Position numbers and translations under genes: made by a program
Source of the DNA: an uncultured Bacteroidota bacterium
GTDB lineage: Bacteria; Bacteroidota; Bacteroidia; Chitinophagales; Chitinophagaceae
NCBI GenBank assembly: GCA_903865435.1
Contig: CAIPJS010000052.1
Location: 56,551 to 120,550, forward strand
DNA: 64,000 nt
Reading direction: 5' to 3'
Notes under the pieces: model-generated
Databases searched by the model: none
What the model saw: only the letters and a program-made list of their open reading frames with translations
Told to the model about the DNA's origin: nothing
Part shown: positions 34,835 to 44,640 of the stretch, one piece after another
How positions within the stretch are numbered: position 1 is the first letter of the stretch
How the letters are laid out: every line of letters starts with the position of its first letter

Positions 34835-37309
34835 TTAGGCTTTATTAAATTGAATATGCCATTTGGTTCTTTCATGTTGCTTTAATTTTTCTTTTGGTAA
34901 AAACAACAATCGATAATATTTTCCTGCAGCCCAAGAATCAACAAAAGTATCGTAATAACTACTTCCTGGATTTCCACTTTGACCTCCAGGATATAAACCA
35001 TAGGCTTCAATTTCATCGGTTAAGTGCACTACCATTCTCCAACTAGGGCCATGCATTTCTGTAGTGGCATTAATAATATTCATACCTCCTCCAATAGGTA
35101 AATTCATTCTACTCAAAGCAGGTATCTTAGTGAGATGCAATACCCTGGTGGCTTTAAATAAAGACCATTCTAATTTATTTTCTTTTTCTAATTCCAATAA
35201 TTTCTTGGTGGCATTTTCTACACCCAAGGTTACTTGGTCTTTAAAATTCTCTACTTTATCTTTGGTACGAATGTCATCTGCAATAGACCAATTGGAATCT
35301 TTTAACATTTGATCCAGTACTACAAAATCATCTGGCTTGGTTAGCGGAATGGGCGAACCGGCTAATTCATCCCCCCAAACAGCCTGTGTTACACTGTCCC
35401 AAACAATTTTAAAAACTGTAATGCCTTTTGAATGCACTCCATTATTTAAATCCCAGTTGGTCATTTCTGTCACCATTCTTTTGGCATCTGGACTTAATTT
35501 ATCTACTTGCAAATATTTCATCAAAGCAGGTCGAGCAGTGGCCGCAAATACATTATCGTTATTAGTTTGTAATGCTTGCATATCTTCTGCGGTAATATTA
35601 CTCATGCCTATCAAATGCTTATTTACACTAATGCCTCTATACAAAGGGAAGGAACTTGCTGTTCCTAAATAGTAAGGATAGGTTGCATCAGTTGATTTTT
35701 GGTTCGCACTACTTACAAATCCGCGAGCAGGATTTTTTATAGTAGGGTTTTCTTCATTAGGAATAATACCTTGCCATGCATAAGTAGAATCGTCTCCTGG
35801 CATAATGAAATCACCCTGATGATTCCATCTTGCCACAAAACTTCCTTGTTGCTTTATAGCAATATCTCCAGACTTAGTAGCTAATACAAAATTTTGTCCA
35901 GGACAGGTCCAAAGTGAAATGGCTTTAATATAATCATCATAATTTTTAGCACGGTTCAATCTGTAAAAAGTTTCTACACCTGTAGAAGCATTATGGGCTG
36001 TCCATTGAATGGCTAAATTGCGTCCTTTAGATTGTGGGTTTTGATAATGTGCATCATACATAGCAGGACCCCAATGCGTCATGGATATTTGCTCCACTAC
36101 ATCTGCACTATCTTTCACTTTAATAACTTCAGTTCTCTTAGTAACAGTATTCCATTTGCCATTGTACCAATATTCATTCTCAGTGCTATCTTTAAATTTA
36201 ATTTCATAAAAATCTAAAACATCACGACCAGCATTGGTAACTCCCCAAGCCAAACTATCATTGAATCCAATAATAACTGCAGGAGAACCTGGGAAACTTG
36301 CACCATAAGTACTATGTGTAGGTGTGGTAATTTGTACTTCATACCAAAGAGAGGGCATGTTTAATCCTAAATGTGGGTCACTACATAAAATAGGTCGGCC
36401 CGATTTTGTTTTAGTACCCGATACCGCCCAGTTATTACTTCCATTATTTTTATCGGGCGCCTCGGGGCTTTGAACATTGGTATAGGCCACTGCATTATTT
36501 TGATGCAAATAAGCAGAATCGGCTTTAGCGGGTTTAACAGGAACAATAGAAGGTTTTTGATACACTGTTCCTTTAGGAATTATAGGGTCTAATGAATCTT
36601 GATTATTGGTATAGAGTTTATCAAATAAATCATAGCCAAGATAATCTCTTGTATTGGTTAATTGTAAATCAGTGGTTGCTGAACGACCTGTTAAATCATA
36701 GGACATAAACATTAAAAATAAATAGGTCTTTGCAGGTGTCCATTTTTCAGGCGCATAGTTCATTAATTTAAATTCAAACGGCATATCTGCAGGATCTAAT
36801 TGTTTGATATAGGCGTTCACTCCTGCTGTATAAGCATCCACTGTTGCTTTCATTTCAGGATTGGTAGCGTTAATGGATGCTTCTGTATTCTCTGCACCAT
36901 ACACCATGCCCAGTCTTCTAAAAAAACGATCTATTGATAATTTATCTGCTCCTGCAATTTCACTTAGTCTACCAGAAGCCACTCTTGTTTGAAAATCCAT
37001 TTGCCACAATCTAAATTTTGCATGCAAGTAGCCTTGAACAAAATAAGCGTCTTCATCATGGTCGGCATAAATATGCGGCACCAATCTGTCATCTAAATAC
37101 ACATCTACATTTCCTTTTAATTCGTTTGCTAGAATGGAGGCATCAAAATTAGTATTCACTTTTTCTGCATTTTTCCAAAATCCATGTTGTGGAGATAAAA
37201 AATAACCCAACCTAGGTGACTTGGTAGCCCCAATAGGCAATTGAGTATCCAATACAGCAACCAATCCAACGGTTACGATTGCAGAAGCAATAAATGGCAA
37301 TAAACGCAT
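34835..37309 (-). CDS. Penicillin acylase family Ntn-hydrolase
   Basis: Members of this family cleave amide bonds, including acyl-homoserine lactones and penicillin side chains, after autocatalytic processing. The 824-residue precursor has an N-terminal signal or anchor helix (about 5-20), an alpha chain (about 30-260), a linker, and the beta chain that would start at Ser291 in NNGSNNWAVSGTK, the expected N-terminal nucleophile. GRPILCSDPHLGLNMPSLWYEV follows as separate family motifs. The natural substrate is unknown; quorum-signal or peptide cleavage are candidates. It lies 30 bases after the GSCFA gene. Confidence 0.88.
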   Translation of the reverse strand: MRLLPFIASAIVTVGLVAVLDTQLPIGATKSPRLGYFLSPQHGFWKNAEKVNTNFDASILANELKGNVDVYLDDRLVPHIYADHDEDAYFVQGYLHAKFRLWQMDFQTRVASGRLSEIAGADKLSIDRFFRRLGMVYGAENTEASINATNPEMKATVDAYTAGVNAYIKQLDPADMPFEFKLMNYAPEKWTPAKTYLFLMFMSYDLTGRSATTDLQLTNTRDYLGYDLFDKLYTNNQDSLDPIIPKGTVYQKPSIVPVKPAKADSAYLHQNNAVAYTNVQSPEAPDKNNGSNNWAVSGTKTKSGRPILCSDPHLGLNMPSLWYEVQITTPTHSTYGASFPGSPAVIIGFNDSLAWGVTNAGRDVLDFYEIKFKDSTENEYWYNGKWNTVTKRTEVIKVKDSADVVEQISMTHWGPAMYDAHYQNPQSKGRNLAIQWTAHNASTGVETFYRLNRAKNYDDYIKAISLWTCPGQNFVLATKSGDIAIKQQGSFVARWNHQGDFIMPGDDSTYAWQGIIPNEENPTIKNPARGFVSSANQKSTDATYPYYLGTASSFPLYRGISVNKHLIGMSNITAEDMQALQTNNDNVFAATARPALMKYLQVDKLSPDAKRMVTEMTNWDLNNGVHSKGITVFKIVWDSVTQAVWGDELAGSPIPLTKPDDFVVLDQMLKDSNWSIADDIRTKDKVENFKDQVTLGVENATKKLLELEKENKLEWSLFKATRVLHLTKIPALSRMNLPIGGGMNIINATTEMHGPSWRMVVHLTDEIEAYGLYPGGQSGNPGSSYYDTFVDSWAAGKYYRLLFLPKEKLKQHERTKWHIQFNKA

Positions 37310-37339
37310 AACAAATATTTAGACAACTAAATTAAGAAT

Positions 37340-38350
37340 TTATTTGCCAATTTGTTGTTTAAAAAAATGAAGTTGATCATTCAAAGCTAAAAAAGGATAT
37401 AAACTTAATAAGCGCTCTGTTTTGGCGATACAATTTTGAATAAATTCTTGATGTTGTGATGAACCAGCAAAAAAAGGTTTATGCTGCATGGCCAATTGTA
37501 ATTCTGCCACTTGCTTCATAATATCTTGTGTCTGTTCATTAAAATAAGTCTCTACTAACTTCTCCCAAACATAATTAGATGCTGCATAATTGGGATGCAC
37601 CAAATCTTCGGCATAAAAGCGATAATCTCTTAAATCATCTATTACATATTCATAGGAGGGGAAATAAGCAATATTTTCTGTGGTTTCTACTATTTCATGT
37701 ACCCCTTGAATGAGCACTGCCTTAGATCTATTATTTTCCACTAAACCTTCTCTTAAATGACGTACAGGGCTAATGGTGAAAATAATTTGTAATTGCGGAT
37801 TGAATTGATGCAATGCCTGCACCATATGCTTTAATAAAAGAACTAATTCATCGGGCTTCATTAATTTTTTATCAAACCAATTAGCAGGTGCTTTATGATT
37901 ATTGGCCACTACCTGCCCTACTGAATGTGGGGACTGACTATTTAGTTGATATACCCAGGCTGAACCAAGGGTAATAACCATATGATTGGCTGTTTTTAAA
38001 AAAGCATGCGCTTTAGTAATGGAATTGTTTATTTTTTCCAGTGCATCTTTAGTTGTAATGCCAGAAAAACGACTATGATGATGCCAACAATTCCAAACCT
38101 CATTCAACTGAAATAAATCGGCTTCGGTATACACTTTGTTTTCTATACAATCCGACAATGACTTGATAACACTAATGGGGTTGAATAAAATGCCATGTGG
38201 ATTTTCAAATACCTTAAATAAATGAGTATTTAATTTAGTACCAATATTTTCAGAAAAACAAGAACCTATTAAAAAAACGCCATCCCTATAACTAATGGGA
38301 TGCTCGGAACGCTTAGCAGGATGGGTTAATTTGAATTTTAATGTACTCAT
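37340..38350 (-). CDS. GSCFA domain protein
   Basis: A 336-residue protein of the GSCFA family, named for the GSCFSENIG motif seen here at about residues 28-36. The family resembles SGNH/GDSL hydrolases: an N-terminal serine in GSCF, a MVITLGSAWVY segment, ISPVRHLREG, and a late DLVHPNYAASNYVW with the Asp-His pair. Such proteins are predicted esterases or acyltransferases acting on sugars or peptidoglycan, but no substrate is established. It is 8 bases after the RNA methyltransferase gene. Confidence 0.87.
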   Translation of the reverse strand: MSTLKFKLTHPAKRSEHPISYRDGVFLIGSCFSENIGTKLNTHLFKVFENPHGILFNPISVIKSLSDCIENKVYTEADLFQLNEVWNCWHHHSRFSGITTKDALEKINNSITKAHAFLKTANHMVITLGSAWVYQLNSQSPHSVGQVVANNHKAPANWFDKKLMKPDELVLLLKHMVQALHQFNPQLQIIFTISPVRHLREGLVENNRSKAVLIQGVHEIVETTENIAYFPSYEYVIDDLRDYRFYAEDLVHPNYAASNYVWEKLVETYFNEQTQDIMKQVAELQLAMQHKPFFAGSSQHQEFIQNCIAKTERLLSLYPFLALNDQLHFFKQQIGK

Positions 38351-38358
38351 GCAGCCAT

Positions 38359-39177
38359 TTATTTTAAAGGAAACATTCTTTGTTTCATGGCTTCATATAA
38401 AATAATACCAGCAGCTACTGAAACATTAAAAGAATCAAAATTAGTAGCCATGGGAATTTTGAAAAAATAATCGGCGGCCTTGGCTAAATAAGGTTGTACG
38501 CCTCTACCCTCATCTCCCATAATGATACAAGAAGGTATGTTCAAATCTAATTCATGAATATTTTTTTCGGCACGCATTTCACTGGTGAAAACTTGTATGC
38601 CATTTAAATGCAATAAATCAACTGCTTTTAAAAGACTCCCCACCCTTACTATATGTATATGTTCCAAAGCACCTGCGCTGCTTTTAAAGGCTTCTTCGTT
38701 TAAGGCCCCCACTCCTTTGTCAGGAATGATTAAAGCTTGCGCACCACAGCAATGTATACTTCTTCCAATGGCACCAATATTTCTTACATCGGTCACGCCA
38801 TCTAACATTAAAAATAAGGGCGTTTCTCCTTTGGCCACTACAAAGTCTATCACTTCTTGTAATTCTAAATATTTTACTTTAGAAATAAAAGCCAATACCC
38901 CCTGATGATTGGCCTTACTTAATCCATTTAATTTTTCAATGGGAACCAATTGAACAGGTATGCTTTTTTCTCTAGCCGCATTTTTAATTTCATTCAAGCC
39001 TTCGCCTTGTGCATTTTTTTGAATGAGTATCTTTTCAATATTGGTACCCGACTCAAAGGCCTCCATTAATGGCTGACGACCAATAATAAATTTACGCTCC
39101 GTAACTGGCCCACGCTCCGTGTTAAATCTTGGTCTTGGTTTATAGGGCCTATCTGGTCTTGAATGTCTTTCCTCCAT
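38359..39177 (-). CDS. rlmB: SPOUT/TrmH-family rRNA 2'-O-methyltransferase (RlmB-like)
   Basis: This knotted SPOUT methyltransferase is predicted to methylate Gm2251 of 23S rRNA. From ATG 39177 (MEERHSRPDR) it has 272 residues: a basic Arg/Pro-rich leader, an L30e-like substrate-binding domain (KFIIGRQPLMEAFESG), and the SPOUT domain with DVRNIGAIGRS, IMGDEGRGVQ and NVSVAAGIILYEA. The longer in-frame upstream start overlaps the nudix gene and does not match the family. It starts 11 bases after nudix. Confidence 0.83.
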   Translation of the reverse strand: MEERHSRPDRPYKPRPRFNTERGPVTERKFIIGRQPLMEAFESGTNIEKILIQKNAQGEGLNEIKNAAREKSIPVQLVPIEKLNGLSKANHQGVLAFISKVKYLELQEVIDFVVAKGETPLFLMLDGVTDVRNIGAIGRSIHCCGAQALIIPDKGVGALNEEAFKSSAGALEHIHIVRVGSLLKAVDLLHLNGIQVFTSEMRAEKNIHELDLNIPSCIIMGDEGRGVQPYLAKAADYFFKIPMATNFDSFNVSVAAGIILYEAMKQRMFPLK

Positions 39178-39188
39178 AGAATTCAAAG

Positions 39189-39743
39189 TTAATCGATTTT
39201 TGATTGCATTGTATTCCATTTCAAAATAGCAGCCACTGTAATGGAATCGGTAATTTTCCCCTCCATCACCCACTGCAAAGCTTGGGTAAAAGGCATTTTT
39301 TGAACGGCTAATTTTTCAGTGTCTTCCGGTTCGGCTTCCCCAGCTGTTAAGTCTTGGGCCACATACACAACTGCATATTCATCAGAAACAGAATTAGAAA
39401 CATGCATGCGCAAAATTTCGGTCCAGCTTTTTGCTTCAAAACCGGTCTCTTCTTTTAATTCTCTTTTAGCTGTCTCTAAATAATCAGTGCCTTCGGGGCA
39501 ACCCCCTTCTGGAATTTCCCAACTGTATTCATTTAAGGGAAAACGGTATTGACCTACTAAATAGGTATCGCCATTTTCATCTATTACAATGACCCCAATA
39601 GCAATATTTTTAAAATGCACTTTGCCATAAATACCTGGCGTGCCTGCAGGGGTAATGACTTCGTATTCGGTTAAGTTTATCCAAGCATTATCATACACTA
39701 ATTTACCGCTAATAGTTTTCCAAGGATTTTTTTCGTTCGTCAT
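39189..39743 (-). CDS. NUDIX hydrolase, ADP-ribose pyrophosphatase-like
   Basis: A 184-residue NUDIX protein predicted to hydrolyse ADP-ribose or similar nucleoside diphosphate sugars. The Nudix box reads GCPEGTDYLETAKREL then KEETGF; the catalytic REUxEExGU half is intact while the first Glu of the consensus (GX5E) is Thr. An N-terminal beta domain with WINLTEYEVITPAG precedes it, as in NudF-type enzymes. It is the first gene of the five-gene run ending with the small membrane protein. Confidence 0.86.
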   Translation of the reverse strand: MTNEKNPWKTISGKLVYDNAWINLTEYEVITPAGTPGIYGKVHFKNIAIGVIVIDENGDTYLVGQYRFPLNEYSWEIPEGGCPEGTDYLETAKRELKEETGFEAKSWTEILRMHVSNSVSDEYAVVYVAQDLTAGEAEPEDTEKLAVQKMPFTQALQWVMEGKITDSITVAAILKWNTMQSKID

Positions 39744-39820
39744 AAAATTGCATTCATCAATTGTCTAATTAAAATCTTCTTTTATCGCTTCTCTCTCCAA
39801 CCTCTATCATTGTCATCTAA

Positions 39821-39856
39821 ATAAAAAGCCCTCTCGAGATTCGAGAGGGCTTTTAT
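39821..39856 (-). terminator. Intrinsic terminator of metK
   Basis: ATAAAAAGCCCTCTCGA pairs with TCGAGAGGGCTTTTAT with one bulged A and a tiny loop. It lies 15 bases after the metK stop and, on the minus strand, is followed by T-rich sequence. Confidence 0.88.
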
Positions 39857-39870
39857 AATGCATCTTTTTA

Positions 39871-41124
39871 TTATTTTAAACCGAAAGCTTTTTTCACTTT
39901 CGCAACATAATCTAATTTCTCCCAAGTAAACAATTCTACTTTCATCGTTTTTATTTTGCCATCTGGGCTAGTAAATGTTTTAGTCACTGTTTCGTTCCTA
40001 CGACCCATGTGTCCGTAAGCAGCAGTTTCACTATACATTGGAGTTCTTAATTTTAATCTTTGCTCAATAAAGTAAGGACGTAAATCAAAAATAGATTCCA
40101 CCAATTTACCAATTTGACCATCATTCATTTTTACTTTAGCCGTACCGTAAGTATTTACGTTAATGGAAGTTGGTTTTGCAACACCAATCGCGTAAGATAC
40201 TTGAACTAAAACTTCTGAAGCTACACCAGCAGCTACTAAATTTTTAGCAATATGACGCGTTGCATAAGCAGCAGAACGGTCTACCTTACTAGGATCTTTA
40301 CCAGAGAAAGCTCCACCACCGTGAGCGCCTTTACCACCATAAGTATCTACGATAATTTTACGGCCAGTTAAACCAGTGTCACCATGTGGTCCACCAATTA
40401 CGAACTTTCCTGTAGGGTTAATATGGTACTTAATATCCTTGTTAAATAACTTAGCGTATTTCTTATACTTCGCTTGTACTCTTGGAATCAAAATTTCAAT
40501 GATGTCCTTTTTAATTTTAGCTAACATCTTTCCTTCTGCATCAAAATCATCATGTTGAGTAGAAACCACGATCGCGTCAATTCTCACAGGCTGGTTCTTG
40601 TCGTTGTACTCTAATGTTACTTGAGATTTTGCATCTGGACGTAAATATTTAATCGCCTTGTTCTCTCTTCTTAATGCAGCTAATTCAATTAGAATTTTAT
40701 GCGCTAAGTCTAAAGCGAGTGGCATTAAGTCTTCTGTTTCATTGGTTGCATAACCAAACATCATCCCTTGGTCACCAGCACCTTGCTCTTCCTTCTTCTT
40801 TTTATCTACTCCTTGGTTGATATCAGCAGATTGTTCGTGAATTGCTGATAATACACCACAACTATCCGCTTCAAACATGTATTCACTTTTTGTGTAACCA
40901 ATTTTTTTGATCACATTACGTGCAATGGTTTGAACATCTAAATACGCTTTAGATTTTACCTCACCAGCCAAGATTACTTGACCTGTAGTCACTAAAGTTT
41001 CACATGCCACTTTTGATTGTGGATCAAATGCTAAAAAGTTGTCAATTAAAGCGTCAGAAATCTGATCCGCTACTTTGTCTGGATGTCCTTCAGAAACGCT
41101 TTCAGAAGTAAATAAATATGGCAT
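39871..41124 (-). CDS. metK: S-adenosylmethionine synthetase MetK
   Basis: MetK makes SAM from methionine and ATP. From ATG 41124 ([20 protein letters not shown]) it has 417 residues. The ATP-binding GHPDK, the central [15 protein letters not shown] and the P-loop-like [14 protein letters not shown] are intact. This is somewhat longer than the 380-400 residues of E. coli MetK because of insertions near residue 105. The start at 41124 is favoured because a TATATTTG promoter element at 41143-41150 overlaps any longer reading. A strong terminator follows. Confidence 0.96.
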   Translation of the reverse strand: MPYLFTSESVSEGHPDKVADQISDALIDNFLAFDPQSKVACETLVTTGQVILAGEVKSKAYLDVQTIARNVIKKIGYTKSEYMFEADSCGVLSAIHEQSADINQGVDKKKKEEQGAGDQGMMFGYATNETEDLMPLALDLAHKILIELAALRRENKAIKYLRPDAKSQVTLEYNDKNQPVRIDAIVVSTQHDDFDAEGKMLAKIKKDIIEILIPRVQAKYKKYAKLFNKDIKYHINPTGKFVIGGPHGDTGLTGRKIIVDTYGGKGAHGGGAFSGKDPSKVDRSAAYATRHIAKNLVAAGVASEVLVQVSYAIGVAKPTSINVNTYGTAKVKMNDGQIGKLVESIFDLRPYFIEQRLKLRTPMYSETAAYGHMGRRNETVTKTFTSPDGKIKTMKVELFTWEKLDYVAKVKKAFGLK

Positions 41125-41142
41125 AGATGAGTATTTAAGTTG

Positions 41143-41150
41143 CAAATATA
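41143..41150 (-). promoter_or_regulatory. Putative -7 promoter element of metK
   Basis: On the minus strand TATATTTG matches TAnnTTTG exactly, 19 bases before the metK ATG. It sits in the 56-base gap after the DUF4270 gene, so metK can be transcribed separately. Confidence 0.45.
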
Positions 41151-41180
41151 TTAATAAAAACTATTTGAATGAAATTGAGC

Positions 41181-42671
41181 CTATAAATCTGAATAATAAA
41201 TATGCAACCTCATTTTAAACTTAGAATGGGTACCGCCCCCAAGTCTTACCCTACCCATAGCAGGTTGATTCCCAAAGGAACTAGATAAGTAATTGGTTGT
41301 AGCAGGCAATGTATTGCTGGGATGAGGAGGAACAAATTGAATAGAATCGTTTACAGGGGCCAATAGCCTAAAGTCAAATATAGAGTCGGCACGAGAGATA
41401 ACACCCTGTACATATCTACTAATACTAAAATTATAAGTGGCTATATTGTCAACACCATTTAAGGTTTTATAAACCAATCTGCCTCCAAAACGAGTCATGC
41501 TGGTCGCATCACTGGTACCGCCAAAGTCATTAGGTACATTTCTTAATGTTTTAGTAGTAGAATCATAACTACCTAAGAATAAATAATTGGGTGGCAATAA
41601 GAAATTTTCCAAAGCATTTGCACCGCTAACTGGCGCTTGTGCAGCAATTAACTCGGCACGATGAATGATTTTATTTTTAAACGCTTTTAATCCAGGAACT
41701 TTTATTTTAACCATGGTACCGGGACTCGTTTGCACATACACTAAAGAATCACTGGTTAAATTATTGGAAAGATGATTGGCCAATTCAGACCCAGTGGTCG
41801 TTCTTTTGATAAAATTTGCGTGACCATTATCTGATAAGGTAAATGTAAATTTAACGACCGATGTATCTCTTTCATAATTGATAGAAGTTGTTGATGTACT
41901 TCTATAATACAAAGCCAATTTTGTGTTGGTGTCTAACAAAGCAATTTGAACCATTACATTTTTGTTAGAGGCAGGATCGGCTGTTAAAGCAAACCCAGGG
42001 AAATAAGCCCTTAAAGTTGTATCCGTCAAATAAGCATTGGTCGTATCATAATCTTTTATAAACATTTTCGCGAACGAGTTATACAAAGGAATTCTAATTT
42101 GACTAGCTGCTGCCTCAAATCTGTTGTAGTTAGAATCTCTTGCGTGTGCAAAATCTAAAATGTATGGATCTGCTAATGCTACATCTGTTTTTATATTGTA
42201 CAATTCAGGAAAATTGCTAGCATACATAGTAGAGTCAACAGTCAATGGGGTACTCGCTGCAATTCTTTTTAAATTCAATACCAAGGGCTTGGTAGAATCT
42301 CCATAAAATCCTTTGTAAGACAAAATTAAAACAGCAGAATCTACTTCTAAACTATCTCTATTGCCTGGAATATAAAAAGGAAACAAGCTTGGTTTTAATT
42401 GAAAGAAGATGGAAGCGTTGGTTTTTCCAAAAATAGCATCATCGGTTATGTTTCCTACAATATGATAATCAGAACCATAAACTCTTAATGTATCAGGATA
42501 ATCTATGGTGGAAGTAATCACATCTAAACTTGTGTCTTTTGTATTGAAGTAATCCATTGAAGGTAAAAGCCCCAATCCCATATCGGTTGTACTCACTTTA
42601 GTACATGCCGAAAAAAGAATAATGGAAAAAGTAAATATGAAAAAATTTCTAACTATGTTGTTCGATGCCAT
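41181..42671 (-). CDS. DUF4270 outer-membrane lipoprotein
   Basis: A 496-residue predicted lipoprotein of the DUF4270 family, which is specific to Bacteroidota and has no established function. A hydrophobic signal segment precedes the lipobox FSAC with Cys23. The mature part is beta-rich and holds family motifs around NITDDAIFGKTNASIFFQL and SVLILSYKGFYGD-like strands. It starts 15 bases after the half-length GT5 gene, so the two are probably co-transcribed; the pairing with a starch-synthase-like protein is seen in other Bacteroidota (established from memory of gene order, not checked here). Confidence 0.82.
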   Translation of the reverse strand: MASNNIVRNFFIFTFSIILFSACTKVSTTDMGLGLLPSMDYFNTKDTSLDVITSTIDYPDTLRVYGSDYHIVGNITDDAIFGKTNASIFFQLKPSLFPFYIPGNRDSLEVDSAVLILSYKGFYGDSTKPLVLNLKRIAASTPLTVDSTMYASNFPELYNIKTDVALADPYILDFAHARDSNYNRFEAAASQIRIPLYNSFAKMFIKDYDTTNAYLTDTTLRAYFPGFALTADPASNKNVMVQIALLDTNTKLALYYRSTSTTSINYERDTSVVKFTFTLSDNGHANFIKRTTTGSELANHLSNNLTSDSLVYVQTSPGTMVKIKVPGLKAFKNKIIHRAELIAAQAPVSGANALENFLLPPNYLFLGSYDSTTKTLRNVPNDFGGTSDATSMTRFGGRLVYKTLNGVDNIATYNFSISRYVQGVISRADSIFDFRLLAPVNDSIQFVPPHPSNTLPATTNYLSSSFGNQPAMGRVRLGGGTHSKFKMRLHIYYSDL

Positions 42672-42685
42672 GAATTAATTTGTCT

Positions 42686-43504
42686 TTATTTGCCTGCAAG
42701 TTCGTTGTATAAATCTAAATACTCTGTTAAATCGGAATCCCATCCATTAAAAGGAACGACTTTTTTACCTTTTACTGCCGAAAATTCAGAGACCAGCTTT
42801 TTGTCAATTACATCAGAGCCAAAACTAATGGCATCCGCATAAGAAGCGCCCCCTCTAAATAAAGCAGCATTGTTTAAATCCTTAAAAGGTTCTAAATCTT
42901 TCTCTTTAATGTTAGCATTGATTACCGCTTTTGTTAAAAAATCTTTGCTGAGTTTTTCTTCAAAAGTATTTTGACCAATTGTGAATATCGTTTTGGCATT
43001 AGAAAAAACAGGTTCTTTCTTAAATGCAATTTTGATGTAAGCTGGAATTAAGCCAGTCATCCAACCACTACAATGAATAATATCTGGAGGCCATCCAAAC
43101 TTTTTCACTGTTTCCAAAGCCCCACGACAAAAGAAAATAGTTCTCAATGCATTGTCATCAAACCACTTTTCATTTTCATCATGAAACAAATGCTTTCTTT
43201 TGAAAAAGTCCTCGTTTTCTAAAAAATACACTTGTAATCTGGCATTGGGTAAAGAGGCTACTTTAATTTGTAAGGGATGATCGTCTCCGTCCAATTGAAC
43301 ATTGATTCCAGATAGGCGAACTACCTCGTGCAGTCGATGCCTTCTTTCATTAATCACACCAAACCTAGGCATGATACAACGCACTTCTAGACCACTGTCG
43401 TTGCTTTTTATAGCGAGCTTATTAATGACCTCAGCGAATTCTGTCAACTCTAGATAAGGTGACATCTCGGTGGCGATAAATAAGATTCGTTTTTTTTCAG
43501 ACAT
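42686..43504 (-). CDS. Half-length GT5 starch/glycogen-synthase-like protein
   Basis: From ATG 43504 (MSEKKRILFIATEMSPY) the 272-residue protein matches only the N-terminal lobe of GT5 glycogen synthases: RILFIATEMSPYLELTEFAEV at the position of the catalytic start, IMPRFGVINERRHRLHEV, and DIIHCSGWMTGLIPAYIK. The KxGGLGDV motif of true GlgA is replaced by LELTEFAEV and the entire second lobe, which binds ADP-glucose, is missing. It is therefore unlikely to be a working glycogen synthase. A longer reading from 43600 would cross its promoter element. It is divergent from the YbhN-like gene. Confidence 0.83.
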   Translation of the reverse strand: MSEKKRILFIATEMSPYLELTEFAEVINKLAIKSNDSGLEVRCIMPRFGVINERRHRLHEVVRLSGINVQLDGDDHPLQIKVASLPNARLQVYFLENEDFFKRKHLFHDENEKWFDDNALRTIFFCRGALETVKKFGWPPDIIHCSGWMTGLIPAYIKIAFKKEPVFSNAKTIFTIGQNTFEEKLSKDFLTKAVINANIKEKDLEPFKDLNNAALFRGGASYADAISFGSDVIDKKLVSEFSAVKGKKVVPFNGWDSDLTEYLDLYNELAGK

Positions 43505-43541
43505 TCCGTTTGGGTTTAACTCAGTACAAACTTTGAGTGTG

Positions 43542-43549
43542 CAAAGGTA
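43542..43549 (-). promoter_or_regulatory. Putative -7 element of the GT5-like gene
   Basis: On the minus strand TACCTTTG matches TAnnTTTG exactly, 37 bases before the ATG at 43504. A TTTG-like -33 is not clear at the right spacing. Confidence 0.4.
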
Positions 43550-43661
43550 CGTAATACTAAGGACTTTAAGAAACGTCAAAAAAGGGGAATAAATAACCAT
43601 TTCTGACCCCGATTATAGACAATTGGTTGTAAATTGCAACGTATTGAATTAACTAGTCCAA

Positions 43662-44639
43662 ATGGGTAAATTTTTAAAAATAGCCTTTTTCTTTTTTATA
43701 GGCATTCTATTGATTTGGTGGAGTTTACACCAAATACCTGCTCAGGAATGGGATAAATTCAAACTTTCCTTAAAACATTCTCGATTCTGGATTATCATAC
43801 CTGTATTTTTTATATTAGGCCTCTCCCATTTCTTGCGTGCTTTAAGGTGGAGATTGATAATGGAACCTTTAGGCTATCAACCAGGGATCACCAACACTTT
43901 TTTAGCTGTACTTATTGGTTATTTGGCCAATTTGGCCGTTCCTAGATTAGGCGAAGTTCTAAAATGCACCCTGCTTTCTAAATACGAAAAAGTACCTGCC
44001 GATAAGATCGTAGGTACCATTGTTGCTGAACGCGCCTTTGACGTTTTTTGTTTGGGACTAATTTTTTTATTGGCACTTACTTTACAATTTAGTGTCATTC
44101 AATCGGGATGGAACCAATTACATCCATCCAACTCGGCAAGCACCCCCCATCACATTCAATTGTATTTGGAAATTTTAGCGAGTGTCTTGGCGGTAATGGT
44201 CATTTTATTTTTTGCTTTTAGACAAAAATTGAAAAAACTAATAGACAGCATCAAGGGTGTTTTTTTTGGCGTTTGGGAAGGAATAACCAGTGCCACCAAA
44301 TTAAAAAAGCACAACTTGTTTTTTCTTTATTCTTTTGGCATTTGGTTCATGTATTTGTTTGCCACCTACATTGGCTTGTATGGTACAGAAGGCACCGAAA
44401 GTTCTTTTGCAACTGCAATAAGTTGTTTGGCGTATGCAAGTATTGGAATGATTATTACGCCAGGAGGGATTGGCGCTTATGCTTATTTTATGGCAAAAGT
44501 TTTAGAGTTGAATGGTATTAATTATACTTTAGGACTAGCCAATGGAACACTGCAATGGTTTTCACAATTTTTAATTGTACTCGTATTGGGTGGATTAAGT
44601 TTAATCATTCTACCTCTTGTTAATAAACAAAGCAAATAA
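43662..44639 (+). CDS. YbhN/UPF0104-family membrane protein (lysylphosphatidylglycerol synthase TM region-like)
   Basis: A 325-residue polytopic inner-membrane protein with about eight helices. Family marks are SHFLRALRWRLIMEPLGYQPG, the AVLIGYLANLAVPRLGEVLKCTLLSKYEKVP segment and VAERAFDVFCLG, typical of the flippase-like UPF0104 proteins related to the membrane half of MprF. It has no C-terminal aminoacyltransferase domain. A role in lipid or glycolipid transfer is assumed for the family. The rfaE2 gene starts one base after its stop. Confidence 0.82.
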   Translation: MGKFLKIAFFFFIGILLIWWSLHQIPAQEWDKFKLSLKHSRFWIIIPVFFILGLSHFLRALRWRLIMEPLGYQPGITNTFLAVLIGYLANLAVPRLGEVLKCTLLSKYEKVPADKIVGTIVAERAFDVFCLGLIFLLALTLQFSVIQSGWNQLHPSNSASTPHHIQLYLEILASVLAVMVILFFAFRQKLKKLIDSIKGVFFGVWEGITSATKLKKHNLFFLYSFGIWFMYLFATYIGLYGTEGTESSFATAISCLAYASIGMIITPGGIGAYAYFMAKVLELNGINYTLGLANGTLQWFSQFLIVLVLGGLSLIILPLVNKQSK

Positions 44640-44640
44640 G

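Noticed and set aside
39189..39743. Nudix protein as inactive because the first Glu of the box is Thr
   Set aside because: The catalytic REUxEExGU half is intact and the changed position is not catalytic, so loss of activity is not supported.
41125..41180. Possible SAM riboswitch upstream of metK
   Set aside because: The gap is only 56 bases and contains a -7 promoter element close to the start, leaving no room for a known SAM-binding RNA fold.
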